Assembly (NCBI RefSeq): GCF_900106775.1
Contig: NZ_FNNQ01000009.1
Location: 62,001-126,000 of the forward strand
Length of the DNA stretch: 64,000 bases
DNA from: Marininema mesophilum
GTDB taxonomy: Bacteria; Bacillota; Bacilli; Thermoactinomycetales; DSM-45169
Direction: 5' to 3'
Shown here: positions 27,449 through 35,803 of the stretch, piece after piece
Numbering within the stretch: position 1 is the first letter of the stretch
Layout of the letters: each line of letters opens with the position of its first letter
Program-made: the position numbers and the translations under genes
Notes under the pieces: model-generated
What the model was told of the DNA's origin: nothing
Databases searched by the model: none
The model's input: the letters and a program-made list of their open reading frames with translations, nothing else

Positions 27449-28170
27449 CACGTTGGCCACACCTCGCCAGTCAAACTCTTTGAATGGCGAAGGGCTTCTA
27501 TCATCGCTTGATATACCGTCATCCCAATTAAACGACCGAGTGGACTGGCCGCACCCGCGTATTCATGGAGAAAGTCCCCTTGTCTAATCTGTGTCGATGC
27601 AATAACCACGCTATCCGTCGTCGTCCCCGTAGCTACCCGGCCCTTAGCATCCTCTGCGCCTAGGTCCTGCAGGGCAGCGGCCTTCGCTTCAGTGGCCATG
27701 ATTACTCCATTCACCATCGCAGCAGGGGTTACTTCGCCATCGATCAGGAGAATCGTATTGATCGTGCCTGCCCCTTTGCAATGCCGATAAACCGGACCAT
27801 CCACACCCGCCCGGGCAGCATTGCTCATGCCCGCTGTAACTACCGCTGCTACCCTCCCTTCCGGTGCCCCCTCTTCGACGATGACTCCATGCTCCACCTG
27901 GGCCGCAGTTAATAGAGCCACCGTTTCCTCAGAGTCCCAACCTCGCCCTTTTAACCAAGTGGCGGTCTCTTGGATAGGATCTTCTTCATCGTAACCTTTT
28001 TTCACATGGCGATTAACGATGCGCATCCCCTCTCTCCAGCCCCCACCACTAAAGGCACTGGAAAGGATAAGGAGGGGAGGGTTTTTGGATTCAATGTGGA
28101 GACAGTCTGCCTCGCCTACCAGTGTCACTGCCCCACCAAGTAAAGGATGCTCCCCTATCGTCCGCTTCAT
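27448..28170 (-). CDS. cbiZ: Adenosylcobinamide amidohydrolase CbiZ
   Basis: A 240-residue enzyme of the CbiZ/DUF105 type. It removes the aminopropanol side chain from adenosylcobinamide or pseudocobalamin to give cobyric acid for remodelling. Recognisable stretches are SSAFSGGGWREGMRIVNRHV, TAGMSNAARAG and INTILLIDGEVTPAAMVN, followed by ATGTTTDSVVIAS. Together with cbiB, cobU and cobS it indicates salvage of scavenged corrinoids. The start overlaps the cobQ stop as ATGA. Confidence 0.9.
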   Translation of the reverse strand: MKRTIGEHPLLGGAVTLVGEADCLHIESKNPPLLILSSAFSGGGWREGMRIVNRHVKKGYDEEDPIQETATWLKGRGWDSEETVALLTAAQVEHGVIVEEGAPEGRVAAVVTAGMSNAARAGVDGPVYRHCKGAGTINTILLIDGEVTPAAMVNGVIMATEAKAAALQDLGAEDAKGRVATGTTTDSVVIASTQIRQGDFLHEYAGAASPLGRLIGMTVYQAMIEALRHSKSLTGEVWPT

Positions 28171-29654
28171 CGATTTCCCTCCATAATCGCCCGTACTTTC
28201 TCTATATCTAAGTGGTCACGTACCCAGTCTGCTAATTCTGCGTAGGTCGCTTCCTTGGACTTACTCATAAACACTTCTTCATTGAGTGGAGGTAAATTCT
28301 TCTTTTCACGCAACTCATTGATCCATCGAGAGAGAAAAGCAGGCTGATCAAAAACGCCATGAAGATGCGTTCCCCAGATCCTTCCTTCCGCGGCAACGGC
28401 TCCATCCACTCCCCCTTCATCCAGATGCAAAAAGGGATGCGCATCCTCCTCTAAATAGGCTCGTCCACGATGAATCTCATAACCTTCCACTCTAACTCCC
28501 TGTGCCCATACGGAGGGTACGAAGCCCTTTGTCTGCACCGTTCGTTTTTTTGCTTCAAAATGGAAATGTACGGGCAACAACCCTAACCCCTTCGCACTCG
28601 GGATATGATCCTCGACTCCCTCTGGATCCTCCAGACGATGACCCATCATTTGAAAACCACCACATAAACCAACCACAGAACGATTGGATGAGGCAAATCC
28701 CTGAACCCGCTCCGCCAACCCCTGCTTCATTAACCACTGAAGATCGGCCATCGTGTTTTTCGTACCTGGTAACACCACCACATCCGGCTCTCCCCAGTCC
28801 TTTTCTTTTTCTATCCAACGAAGATCGACTCCCGGTATGCGCATCAAGGGACCCAGATCCGTGAAGTTGGAGATATGGGGAAAGCGAATTACTGCAATAT
28901 CGATTTCTTTCTCTGGACTGCTAGTAACCATCCGATCCAGAGCCAGCGAATCCTCTGGATCGATCTCCACCTTTCGCCAAGGCAATACTCCTAGGACTGG
29001 AATTCCTGTCTCTTTTTCCAGCCAATCTAGCCCTGGTTGTAGTATCGCAAGATCCCCGCGAAACTTATTGATCACAATCCCTTTTACCCGCTTCCGCTCA
29101 TGGGGATCGAGAATGGCCAAAGTACCCACGATCGAGGCAAACACCCCACCTCGGTCAATATCCGCAATCAAAAGGACCGGCACATCCGCTAGCATAGCCG
29201 TACGCATATTAACAATATCTCGTTCTTTCATATTGATCTCCGCAGGACTTCCTGCTCCTTCAATAACGAGAACATCCATCTCCTCAGCCAACCGATCTAA
29301 GGACTCCTGTACCGGTCCTAACATCTCGGAGATCGTCCGCCGCTGATACTCTCCCGCTTCCAAATCCGCATAGTGATAACCATGAACGATCACCTCAGCG
29401 ATCCGCTCTCCCTTTGGTTTTAATAGAATCGGGTTCATGTCCACTGTAGGCTCCACTCCAGCCGCTTCTGCTTGTACTGCCTGGGAACGGCCAATCTCCC
29501 CACCCTTTACCGTTACAAAGGAATTGAGGGCCATATTTTGCGCTTTAAAGGGAGCAACGCGATACCCTTCTTCCGCAAATAATCGGCAAAAGGCAGTCGC
29601 TACTACGCTCTTTCCTACATCTGAGGCTGTTCCTTGAACCATGATCCCTTTCAT
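28167..29654 (-). CDS. cobQ: Cobyric acid synthase (glutamine-hydrolysing)
   Basis: A 495-residue amidotransferase that amidates four carboxylates of adenosylcobyrinic a,c-diamide. The N-terminal dethiobiotin-synthetase-like ATPase starts GIMVQGTASDVGKSVVATAFC (P-loop) and continues PFKAQNMALNS and EGAGSPAEIN. The C-terminal class I-like glutaminase has the nucleophile in VVGLCGGFQMMG and the His in GTHLHGVFD. Length is standard (also named CbiP). It overlaps both neighbours as ATGA. No earlier corrin-ring genes are in the window, so here it may mainly serve salvage through CbiZ-derived intermediates. Confidence 0.95.
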   Translation of the reverse strand: MKGIMVQGTASDVGKSVVATAFCRLFAEEGYRVAPFKAQNMALNSFVTVKGGEIGRSQAVQAEAAGVEPTVDMNPILLKPKGERIAEVIVHGYHYADLEAGEYQRRTISEMLGPVQESLDRLAEEMDVLVIEGAGSPAEINMKERDIVNMRTAMLADVPVLLIADIDRGGVFASIVGTLAILDPHERKRVKGIVINKFRGDLAILQPGLDWLEKETGIPVLGVLPWRKVEIDPEDSLALDRMVTSSPEKEIDIAVIRFPHISNFTDLGPLMRIPGVDLRWIEKEKDWGEPDVVVLPGTKNTMADLQWLMKQGLAERVQGFASSNRSVVGLCGGFQMMGHRLEDPEGVEDHIPSAKGLGLLPVHFHFEAKKRTVQTKGFVPSVWAQGVRVEGYEIHRGRAYLEEDAHPFLHLDEGGVDGAVAAEGRIWGTHLHGVFDQPAFLSRWINELREKKNLPPLNEEVFMSKSKEATYAELADWVRDHLDIEKVRAIMEGNR

Positions 29655-30268
29655 AGACGCTCCCCCTTAATCTCTTCAATCTCCTGCCACACATCTCCAT
29701 CCCCTGATACAAGAAGCCACCCACCGTGGGAGAGACCTCGCTCCCAAAAACCTCTGGGATCTCCTGCAACACAGTGGGACAAAAACCAACGAATGGGCCC
29801 CCCATGACTCACCAGTGCAATTGTTTCTCCACGATGCGCTTCCACCACAGTCGTCATCCATTGTGAGAGACGCCGATCCAGCTCCATCAGCGTCTCTCCT
29901 CCTGGTGGAGACACAGAAGTTGGATCATCGATCCATCGACTCAGCTGTTCAGGGCTTCGCTGATGAATCTCATCATAGGTAAACCCCTCCCACTCACCAA
30001 AGGAGAGTTCCCGCAACTCAGGAACGACCGTAATCGCCACCCCAGGCCAGCATCCTTTTAATCCTGCTACCGTTTGGCGACAACGAAGAAGATCACTACT
30101 GTATACATGGTCAACTGAGAGATTTTTTATAGTGTGAGACAGGCTGAGCACTTGACGATGACCCTCATCATTCAACGGTTCATCCAGATGACCACAATAT
30201 TGCCGAAGACGATTGGCCTCGGTCTCTCCATGACGGATCCATAGCAGACGAACTTCACGCCGCTTCAT
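29651..30268 (-). CDS. cobC: Alpha-ribazole phosphatase-type histidine phosphatase CobC
   Basis: A 205-residue histidine phosphatase: catalytic LLWIRHGETEANR at the start, YSSDLLRCRQTV, ELRELSFGEWEG and the second His in VSHGGPIRWFL. Placed between cobS and cobQ, it most likely removes phosphate from alpha-ribazole-5'-phosphate or from adenosylcobalamin phosphate. The ATG at 30268 overlaps the cobS stop (ATGA), which decides between it and an upstream GTG. On sequence alone other histidine phosphatases are possible; the assignment rests on context. Confidence 0.88.
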   Translation of the reverse strand: MKRREVRLLWIRHGETEANRLRQYCGHLDEPLNDEGHRQVLSLSHTIKNLSVDHVYSSDLLRCRQTVAGLKGCWPGVAITVVPELRELSFGEWEGFTYDEIHQRSPEQLSRWIDDPTSVSPPGGETLMELDRRLSQWMTTVVEAHRGETIALVSHGGPIRWFLSHCVAGDPRGFWERGLSHGGWLLVSGDGDVWQEIEEIKGERL

Positions 30269-31002
30269 ACTCCCCACCCCGTTATGGCAACCCAGAGTAG
30301 AAGTACCCCAGTCTCCGTCACCTCCGCCAACGTTCCATAGCTATCTCCGGTCAATCCGCCTAACCGCTTCACCATATACTTTGCGAGGAGGAAAAAGAGA
30401 ATCGTTGCCCCTGCCACTAAAAGAATCCCTCGTCCACCAGCACAAAGACCCACGGCTATGGCCCCAAACGCGAGGGAGAAAATCCATTTCTTCTGTGAGA
30501 CCCCTTCGCCTAACCCATGACCTAGCCCCTTTTCTCGTAAATAAGGAAAGCACATGATACCAGCTAGTAGAGCCATTCGCCCGATAATCGGAGCGGTCAT
30601 CAGTGGAACCCACGCCGCATCTGAAAAGGAAGCTATAGCAGATACCTTCATTCCTAATACTAGAATCGCCGCTAATACACCCATCGCTCCTGTGCGACTA
30701 TCCTTCATAATCTCAAGCATCCGCTCTCTATCCCGGTGAGAGCCTAATCCATCCGCGGTATCCATCAAGCCATCCAAGTGAAGGCCCCCCGTCACTAACA
30801 CCCACCCGGTTACCACTAGCATGCCGGTTACTTCTGGAGGAAAAATCAATGAGAACACACGATAGAGCACCACAAGCAGGATACCAATGACAAGTCCAAC
30901 AGCTGGATACCATACTGGACTAGATTGCCACGCCTTTTTATCCACCTTCACCCTTACGGGAATCTGCGTTAAAAATGTAAGAGCCGCCAGAAAACTGTTC
31001 AT
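30265..31002 (-). CDS. cobS: Adenosylcobinamide-GDP ribazoletransferase (cobalamin synthase)
   Basis: A 245-residue membrane protein that joins adenosylcobinamide-GDP to alpha-ribazole. Hallmarks: FLTQIPVRVK near the N-terminus, the metal/phosphate motif LHLDGLMDTADGLGSHRDRERMLEIM (CDP-alcohol-transferase-like), then DSRTGAMG and LTGDSYGTLAEVTE near the end. The start at 31002 follows a run of G ending GGAGG and overlaps the cobU stop as ATGA; the frame extends further upstream but inside cobU. Confidence 0.93.
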   Translation of the reverse strand: MNSFLAALTFLTQIPVRVKVDKKAWQSSPVWYPAVGLVIGILLVVLYRVFSLIFPPEVTGMLVVTGWVLVTGGLHLDGLMDTADGLGSHRDRERMLEIMKDSRTGAMGVLAAILVLGMKVSAIASFSDAAWVPLMTAPIIGRMALLAGIMCFPYLREKGLGHGLGEGVSQKKWIFSLAFGAIAVGLCAGGRGILLVAGATILFFLLAKYMVKRLGGLTGDSYGTLAEVTETGVLLLWVAITGWGV

Positions 31003-31544
31003 CCTCCTCCCCCCTTGATCGGTACCGGGATTCCTGAGACCACCATCCACACCTGATCCGCCTCATTAGCTACCCGTTGATTCACTCGGCCCAGCAGATC
31101 CTGAAATAAGCGGGCCATCCGATTCATCGCCACTCCGCCATGGCCTACCTCAGAGGTGACCAGGATCACCTCTTTATCACCACAACAGGCGAGTAAACGA
31201 TCTACCCGCGCAAGCATCTTCTCCTCGATAGACTCCCTATGGCTCTTCATCTCTTCCTCCGATAGGAGCATCACATCATTGGCTACCCAGGTAGCTAGAT
31301 CATCGATCAGCCATGCGTCCCACTCTCCTACATCCTGTAATACTTCTGGAAGATCCCTCTCTTCTTCAACTAAGCCCCAGGAAAAAGGACGGCGATTGCG
31401 GTGGAGCTGGATTCGCTTCTCCATCTCTTCATCCAGCCCTGCCCCTGTAGCTACATATAACACGCGTTCACCTAATTCCTGCGCCATTTTTTCAGCAAAA
31501 GCGCTTTTCCCAGAACGAATGCCCCCCGTGATCAGCCGAATCAT
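30999..31544 (-). CDS. cobU: Adenosylcobinamide kinase / guanylyltransferase
   Basis: A 181-residue bifunctional enzyme that phosphorylates adenosylcobinamide and then transfers GMP. P-loop GGIRSGKSAFAEKMAQ at the start, VATGAGLDEEMEKRIQLHRNRRP (with the guanylylated His region), LIDDLATWVANDV and VTSEVGHGGVAMN. Length is typical. ATGA overlaps on both sides place it firmly in the operon between cobD and cobS. Confidence 0.94.
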   Translation of the reverse strand: MIRLITGGIRSGKSAFAEKMAQELGERVLYVATGAGLDEEMEKRIQLHRNRRPFSWGLVEEERDLPEVLQDVGEWDAWLIDDLATWVANDVMLLSEEEMKSHRESIEEKMLARVDRLLACCGDKEVILVTSEVGHGGVAMNRMARLFQDLLGRVNQRVANEADQVWMVVSGIPVPIKGGGG

Positions 31545-32740
31545 ATTCTACCTCCCTTCTGACTTTCGGTTTCTTCGCGCACTTCTAATCCTTCCCGTAC
31601 TTCCATCCAAACCCCCTGTAATTGGGTAAGCAAACACTCATTTTCTTCCCGGCTACGCACAGCTACTCGAACGTAGGAATCACCAAGCCCGGGATACCCA
31701 GAAGCATCTCTTAGTAAGATCCCTCGCTGCCCCATCTTTCGTTGCAACCAACGAGAGGGAGAGGTCTCTGTTGCCGGGAGATTTTTCAGTTTAATAAGCA
31801 AATAATTAACCTCGCCAAGCACCCATTCAATGAAAGGAAGGTGCACAAGACCATCCTTTAAAAAAACGCGCTCCTCCTGAAGCCATGCCCAAGTATCTTT
31901 TTCAAAGGCAGGGTTCGCTAAAGCAACCTCGCCAGCGCGTTGGGCCAGTCCATTCACACTCCAGGGTACTTGCAAAGCAGCGATTTCCTTCACTAACTCG
32001 GGCTGGGCTACTCCCCAGCCTAGTCGCAATCCTGGCAATGCATAAAATTTGGTCATCGAACGTAGTAAAACCGTCGTCGGATACTCCTTCAAACGGGGCA
32101 GTAAACTTTTCTCCTCCCCATCCGGGATAAAATCGAGGAATGCCTCATCTACCACCAGAACCGTCCCTGCCTCAGCCGCTTCCTCTGCTGCCGCTTCAAG
32201 GAGAGAAAGGGGTAGAAAAAGACCCGTTGGATTATTGGGGTGGCCCAGCCATGCCAGATCCACCGAGTTGATCCACTCTAGGAGCAACTCTCTTTTTGGT
32301 AGAAAATCTTCTTTTTCGCCCGCGGCTAAGTAGACTACCTCTGCTTTTTCTTTACGAGCACTTGCCTCATACTCTATAAAGGCAGGGGCGGTCACGCCTA
32401 CTTTTCGGGGTTGCACATACCGCGTCACCCCATCGATCAGCTCCGCAGCTCCATTACCAATCAGGAGAGACTCCTCTGCTACGTCATATTTCTGGGCTAA
32501 CGCTTTCCTCAATGCCCTGGAAGCTGGGTCGGGATAGCGAGCAATCCCTGGAACCCCCATCTCAGTTACCAATTCTCGTAAAACCTGAAGGACCTCAGCA
32601 GGAGGACCTAAGGGATTGATATTCGCACTAAAATCAATAAAATCCCCCACTTCTCGCTGAAAAAGCTCCCCCGCAGTCCAGGAATCCCCACCATGTCCAT
32701 ACCGTTCTACTACTTGTCCAGCCCCTTGTTCTCCGTCCAC
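31541..32740 (-). CDS. cobD: L-threonine-O-3-phosphate decarboxylase (PLP)
   Basis: A 399-residue fold-type I PLP enzyme of the aspartate aminotransferase/HisC group: DFSANINPLGPP near the start, RYPDPASRALR, the PLP-binding GNGAAELI, GHPNNPTGLFLP, DEAFLDF and the Schiff-base Lys in LRSMTKFYALPGLRLGW. CobD makes (R)-1-amino-2-propanol phosphate for CbiB. It is the first gene after the riboswitch. The start is a GTG at 32740, six bases after AGGGTGG; the out-of-frame ATG four bases upstream stops at once. Confidence 0.92.
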   Translation of the reverse strand: MDGEQGAGQVVERYGHGGDSWTAGELFQREVGDFIDFSANINPLGPPAEVLQVLRELVTEMGVPGIARYPDPASRALRKALAQKYDVAEESLLIGNGAAELIDGVTRYVQPRKVGVTAPAFIEYEASARKEKAEVVYLAAGEKEDFLPKRELLLEWINSVDLAWLGHPNNPTGLFLPLSLLEAAAEEAAEAGTVLVVDEAFLDFIPDGEEKSLLPRLKEYPTTVLLRSMTKFYALPGLRLGWGVAQPELVKEIAALQVPWSVNGLAQRAGEVALANPAFEKDTWAWLQEERVFLKDGLVHLPFIEWVLGEVNYLLIKLKNLPATETSPSRWLQRKMGQRGILLRDASGYPGLGDSYVRVAVRSREENECLLTQLQGVWMEVREGLEVREETESQKGGRI

Positions 32741-32761
32741 ATCGATCCACCCTTTCCGTCA

Positions 32762-32790
32762 ATAAAAAAGCCTACGCTTTTCACGTAGAC
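32762..32790 (-). terminator. Terminator of the cobalamin riboswitch
   Basis: CTACG and CGTAG form the stem around TGAAAAG, followed by GCTTTTTTATT on the minus strand. It ends 22 bases before the cobD start, the position expected for a riboswitch-controlled attenuator. Confidence 0.85.
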
Positions 32791-32794
32791 AGTG

Positions 32795-32995
32795 CCCTAA
32801 GAAAACGAAGCTACCATGATAGGATAGACCTCCGGCTCCTAAGGACACCTAACCATCCACGTAGCCAAGCGGTGTCGTCGAGAAAGGTCGGTATCTGACT
32901 CAGGGAAAATTTCTCCCTTCACAGTGGCGGGACCGTGCTGGACTTGCACCAGCTTCCCGAAAGGGAGCCTATGCTCCCCACCTTTCTCCTACTCT
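32795..32995 (-). promoter_or_regulatory. Adenosylcobalamin riboswitch
   Basis: Reading the minus strand, a GGTGC-containing arm is followed by AAGTCCAGCACGGTCCC, the conserved core GCCACTG (32932-32938) and the 3' B12-box-like GAGTCAGATACCGACC (32886-32901). These are the expected elements in the right order. An intrinsic terminator follows, so cobalamin should switch off cobD through cbiB. The 5' end begins only about 40 bases after the cobT stop. Confidence 0.92.
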
Positions 32996-33034
32996 TTTTT
33001 CTTACCGATCACTTTTATCTCACAAATACTTACC

Positions 33035-34078
33035 TCACAGACCTAGATCCGCAAAGGTAGCCATCTCACGTGCGATTGCCACTGCGCTATCAAACATAGG
33101 GAAGCTAAGAACCGCTCCGCTCCCTTCCCCTAAACGCATTTTGGCATCAATCAGTGATTCTAGCCCTATTCTATCAAGTAATATCCGATGGGCAGGTTCT
33201 ACAGATAGATGCGAGGCGAACAAATACTGCCTTACATCAGAGGATAAATTCACCGCCGCAAATGCCGCCACTGTAGAAATCAATCCATCAATCACCACTG
33301 GCAGGCGCACCGAAGCTGCTCCCAACACAAAACCCGTCATCGCAGCTATCTCCAGACCTCCAACCTTCGCCAATACATCGATCGCATCCACTCTATCGGG
33401 CTGATTAACTGCTAGACTCTTACATACAATCTCCACTTTTTGTTGCCATGTCGCTTCATCGATCCCTGTCCCTCGACCGACCAACTCTTGTGCCGGAATC
33501 CCTGTCATAGCAGAAGCGACAGCGGAAGCAGCGGTGGTATTTCCAATCCCCATCTCACCCACACCAGCCAACTGCACTCCCTCAACCTTCAAATCCTTTG
33601 CTATCTCAATCCCGATCTGAATCGCCTTTTCAGCCTCTGCTCTCTTCATCGCAGGGCCAACCGCCATATTGGCAGTACCATAGCGCACCTTTCGATCCAC
33701 TACACCATCAGGAAGCTCCCTCAAAGAACTCCCTACATCAACAACCTTTACTTGTGCACCAACGTTCCGAGATAGAACATTGACCGCCGCTCCACCCTTA
33801 CAGAAGTTGTGGATCATCAGCCCGGTTACTTCCGGGGGATACGCGCTAACACCTTCTGCCGTCACCCCATGATCCCCACAAAAAACAACCATCGCCTTAC
33901 GGCCAATATCCGGCACCACTTCCCCAGTAATTCCAGCTAAGCGAATCACCAGTTCCTCTAGACTCCCCAATGCTCCCAGGGGTTTCGTTAACTCATTCAT
34001 ATGGTTTCGCGCCGCCAACTCTATAACAGTGTCGATAGCGGGAATGGTAGGAAGTAACTTACGATCACTGATCTCTAT
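33035..34078 (-). CDS. cobT: Nicotinate-nucleotide-dimethylbenzimidazole phosphoribosyltransferase
   Basis: About 347 residues; makes alpha-ribazole-5'-phosphate for the lower ligand. Family motifs: LTKPLGALGSLEELV, FCGDHGVTAEGVSAYPPEVTG, GGAAVNVLS, GVGEMGIGNTTAASA, GRGTGID and the C-terminal LGEGSGAVLSFPMFD with the catalytic Glu. The homologous N-terminus (DRKLLPTIPAIDTVIELAA) runs upstream of the first conventional start codon, a TTG at 34018. GAGGAGG at 34087-34093 is spaced eight bases from an in-frame ATA at 34078, with ATC codons at 34081 and 34084. I therefore place the start at ATA. Lies upstream of the riboswitch and probably has its own promoter. Confidence 0.9.
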   Translation of the reverse strand: MEISDRKLLPTIPAIDTVIELAARNHMNELTKPLGALGSLEELVIRLAGITGEVVPDIGRKAMVVFCGDHGVTAEGVSAYPPEVTGLMIHNFCKGGAAVNVLSRNVGAQVKVVDVGSSLRELPDGVVDRKVRYGTANMAVGPAMKRAEAEKAIQIGIEIAKDLKVEGVQLAGVGEMGIGNTTAASAVASAMTGIPAQELVGRGTGIDEATWQQKVEIVCKSLAVNQPDRVDAIDVLAKVGGLEIAAMTGFVLGAASVRLPVVIDGLISTVAAFAAVNLSSDVRQYLFASHLSVEPAHRILLDRIGLESLIDAKMRLGEGSGAVLSFPMFDSAVAIAREMATFADLGL

Positions 34079-34110
34079 GATGATAGCCTCCTCGATTGTC
34101 CGTTTCTCCT

Positions 34111-34116
34111 ATTATA
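34111..34116 (-). promoter_or_regulatory. Candidate -10 box for cobT
   Basis: A perfect TATAAT on the minus strand, 18 bases before the GAGGAGG of cobT. No good -35 element is visible; the -35 region falls in the hairpin upstream. Confidence 0.4.
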
Positions 34117-34117
34117 C

Positions 34118-34155
34118 AAAATAGAGAGGGGGTGTTGTCCCCTCTCTATTTTTGC
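34118..34155. terminator. Bidirectional terminator-like hairpin upstream of cobT
   Basis: AAATAGAGAGGGG and CCCCTCTCTATTT form a 13-bp stem with TTTTT on the plus strand and TTTTG on the minus strand. It could stop read-through toward cobT. Confidence 0.7.
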
Positions 34156-34365
34156 CATTATCGATAAAAGGAGTAACGATCTGAGATACGAAAGCGCGTG
34201 AAGTCCCAAATGAATGGAATAATCCGCTGTTAGGGGTATGTTCCGATGAACTTCTAAAGACCTGACAATCCATATGGTCAGAAGTACATCAGCTAGCCTC
34301 TCCCTCAATTGGCCACCTCCACAGGTAAATTGCTTTAACCTCTAATTAGCTTTATTGGGCATGCA

Positions 34366-34671
34366 TCATGGACTTTGTTCGTCTTTGTTTATTTCGTCCT
34401 CATTCGTCTCTTTCAAGAAAATATTCGTTTCATGATATTGGTTATTATGATACGAAGGTCGACTAGTTCTGTACGGGGGATGAATGAGCTCATTAGGATT
34501 GTTAGTTTGTTCTAATTCATGTTTAATTAACAAGTGAATGGCTTCGTTTAAACTAAGACCGAGTCGGTCGCAATATTTTTTGAACTGGCGATAGACTCTC
34601 CATGATAAACGAACGGTAAATTTCTTATACTTTGGAGCTTTCGGTCTGCGGAACGATTCAAGGTATCCCAA
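34366..34671 (-). CDS. Ribbon-helix-helix-like DNA-binding protein
   Basis: About 101 residues. KKFTVRLSWRVYRQFKKYC followed by GLSLNEAIHLLIKHEL has the strand-helix-helix layout of Arc/MetJ or plasmid CopG-type repressors. The tail is hydrophilic, rich in Asn, Glu and Asp, and probably disordered. AAGGAGAGG lies seven bases before a TTG at 34671, so I prefer that to the ATG at 34710. Neighbouring ParB-like debris suggests a mobile-element origin. Specific target unknown. Confidence 0.6.
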   Translation of the reverse strand: MGYLESFRRPKAPKYKKFTVRLSWRVYRQFKKYCDRLGLSLNEAIHLLIKHELEQTNNPNELIHPPYRTSRPSYHNNQYHETNIFLKETNEDEINKDEQSP

Positions 34672-34970
34672 TGTCGCACCTCTCCTTGATATCAGGTTAT
34701 TTGTAGACATGGATATTTGTACTTTTTTTAATATATGATGCGGATAGGGTGGGGGGGACTAGGGTTCTTGTGCGAAGTTGAGGAAAACAAAAAGTGGCTA
34801 GTTCCTCTCTTTGAAACGCTTATAATCAGCCAACGCGTGATGGAGTGCAACATGGAAAAGGTCGATGTTGAAAAAGACAGGGTGAAACTAAAACGCTAAA
34901 GGTGGTTCGCTCTGGACAAATAACAATGTAGCTACGCTCTTAAGTGTCAAGCTGTCTGTTACGCATTCAT
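34672..34970. other. Region with gene debris, no intact gene
   Basis: Holds a poly-G stretch near 34750 and, on the minus strand near 34796-34885, a short open frame without a start (ending HHALADYKRFKERN and a stop) that looks like the tail of a lost gene. Nothing else is recognised. Confidence 0.4.
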
Positions 34971-35171
34971 TTATAAGTATCGTCCCACAAACAATAGTAA
35001 CCGTCCTATTTCCGTTACTTTTTCAATCACTAACACCATCCAGATCAACCACTGAGCACTTACCTCAGTAAGTCCTTGCTTCAGAAGAATCTTGAATCGC
35101 TGGTGCCCTCCCACTAAGCTCCCGGTTCTGCCGTTCAAAATCAAAGGCTCGATGTATCCGAAATGATCCAT
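34971..35171 (-). pseudogene. ParB-like nuclease domain fragment
   Basis: MDHFGYIEPLILN followed by GGHQRFKILLKQGLTEVS matches the ParB/phage-type N-terminal domain found in plasmid and prophage DNA methylases (pattern FGxxxPIxxN, then VxGGHQR). The sequence then goes out of register: the neighbouring frame reads VVDLDGVSD, as expected for the next strand. It is therefore a frameshifted remnant of a larger mobile-element gene. Confidence 0.55.
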
Positions 35172-35191
35172 AGATCGTTTTCAGCATAGAG

Positions 35192-35217
35192 AAAAAGCAC
35201 CCCTAGTGGGATGCTTA
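35192..35217 (-). terminator. Terminator after the Imm30-type gene
   Basis: AAGCATCCC and GGGGTGCTT pair around ACTA on the minus strand, followed by TTTC. One of four near-identical terminators in this locus. Confidence 0.75.
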
Positions 35218-35234
35218 ACACACGTTCCTTATCT

Positions 35235-35690
35235 TCACTCTCCAAGTACATAGTCAACTTTACTTTCAAATCGAACAGCATCTTCGTTTTTTATTTTATT
35301 CAATAGATCCTTGACAAGGCTCTTTGTTTGGTCATTAGAATCATCGAATAATATTTTATACACTTCCCTGGCCTCATCATCGTTCAACATTCTATAATGA
35401 ATGGTCTCAGTCCAATATTCTGCATTATTCAGTAAATATTCTATTTTAAAAAGAATTTTTTTGTATAATAAATGAAGTGGCATTGTTTCAATATAATGTA
35501 GTAACGACCACATTACTTCTTCAGCTTCTACATCATCATCAAACACTTCCAATAAATCTTCCAAGTACTCCTTCGCATCATCTCTTTTATATAGTTCTGC
35601 AAATATCTCCTCGAACTTAATACACTGATCTTCTGTTTCTAGTAAACTTATATCTTTTAATTCCTTAATCAAATCCATTGAATCTATCAT
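35235..35690 (-). CDS. Imm30-family immunity-type protein
   Basis: A 151-residue acidic, all-helical protein. The pattern DLIKELKDISLLETEDQ, FEEIFAELYKRDD, EEVMWSLLHYIE and YRMLNDDEAREVYKILF matches Imm30 immunity proteins of polymorphic toxin systems, as I recall the family. It is third in a row of immunity-type genes downstream of a nuclease toxin. The start at 35690 has AAGGGG nine bases upstream; a longer frame to 35789 overlaps the previous terminator. The cognate toxin is not evident, so it may be an orphan kept against competitors' toxins. Confidence 0.7.
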   Translation of the reverse strand: MIDSMDLIKELKDISLLETEDQCIKFEEIFAELYKRDDAKEYLEDLLEVFDDDVEAEEVMWSLLHYIETMPLHLLYKKILFKIEYLLNNAEYWTETIHYRMLNDDEAREVYKILFDDSNDQTKSLVKDLLNKIKNEDAVRFESKVDYVLGE

Positions 35691-35778
35691 TTCATTACCC
35701 CTTTTGAAAAAATCCGGCCATCCTATCTCCAAATACATCTCTCTACTGTCGATACTCACACTCCATATTCTCGGTATA

Positions 35779-35803
35779 GAAAAAAACATCCCGTAGGATG
35801 CTC
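35779..35803 (-). terminator. Terminator after the first SMI1/KNR4 gene copy
   Basis: GCATCC and GGGATGT pair around TAC on the minus strand, then TTTTTTC. It overlaps the stop region of the gene ending at 35802. Confidence 0.7.

Noticed and set aside
34075..34308. 77-codon minus-strand ORF upstream of cobT
   Set aside because: It covers the terminator hairpin, the -10 box and the cobT ribosome-binding site in another frame; non-coding explanations fit better.
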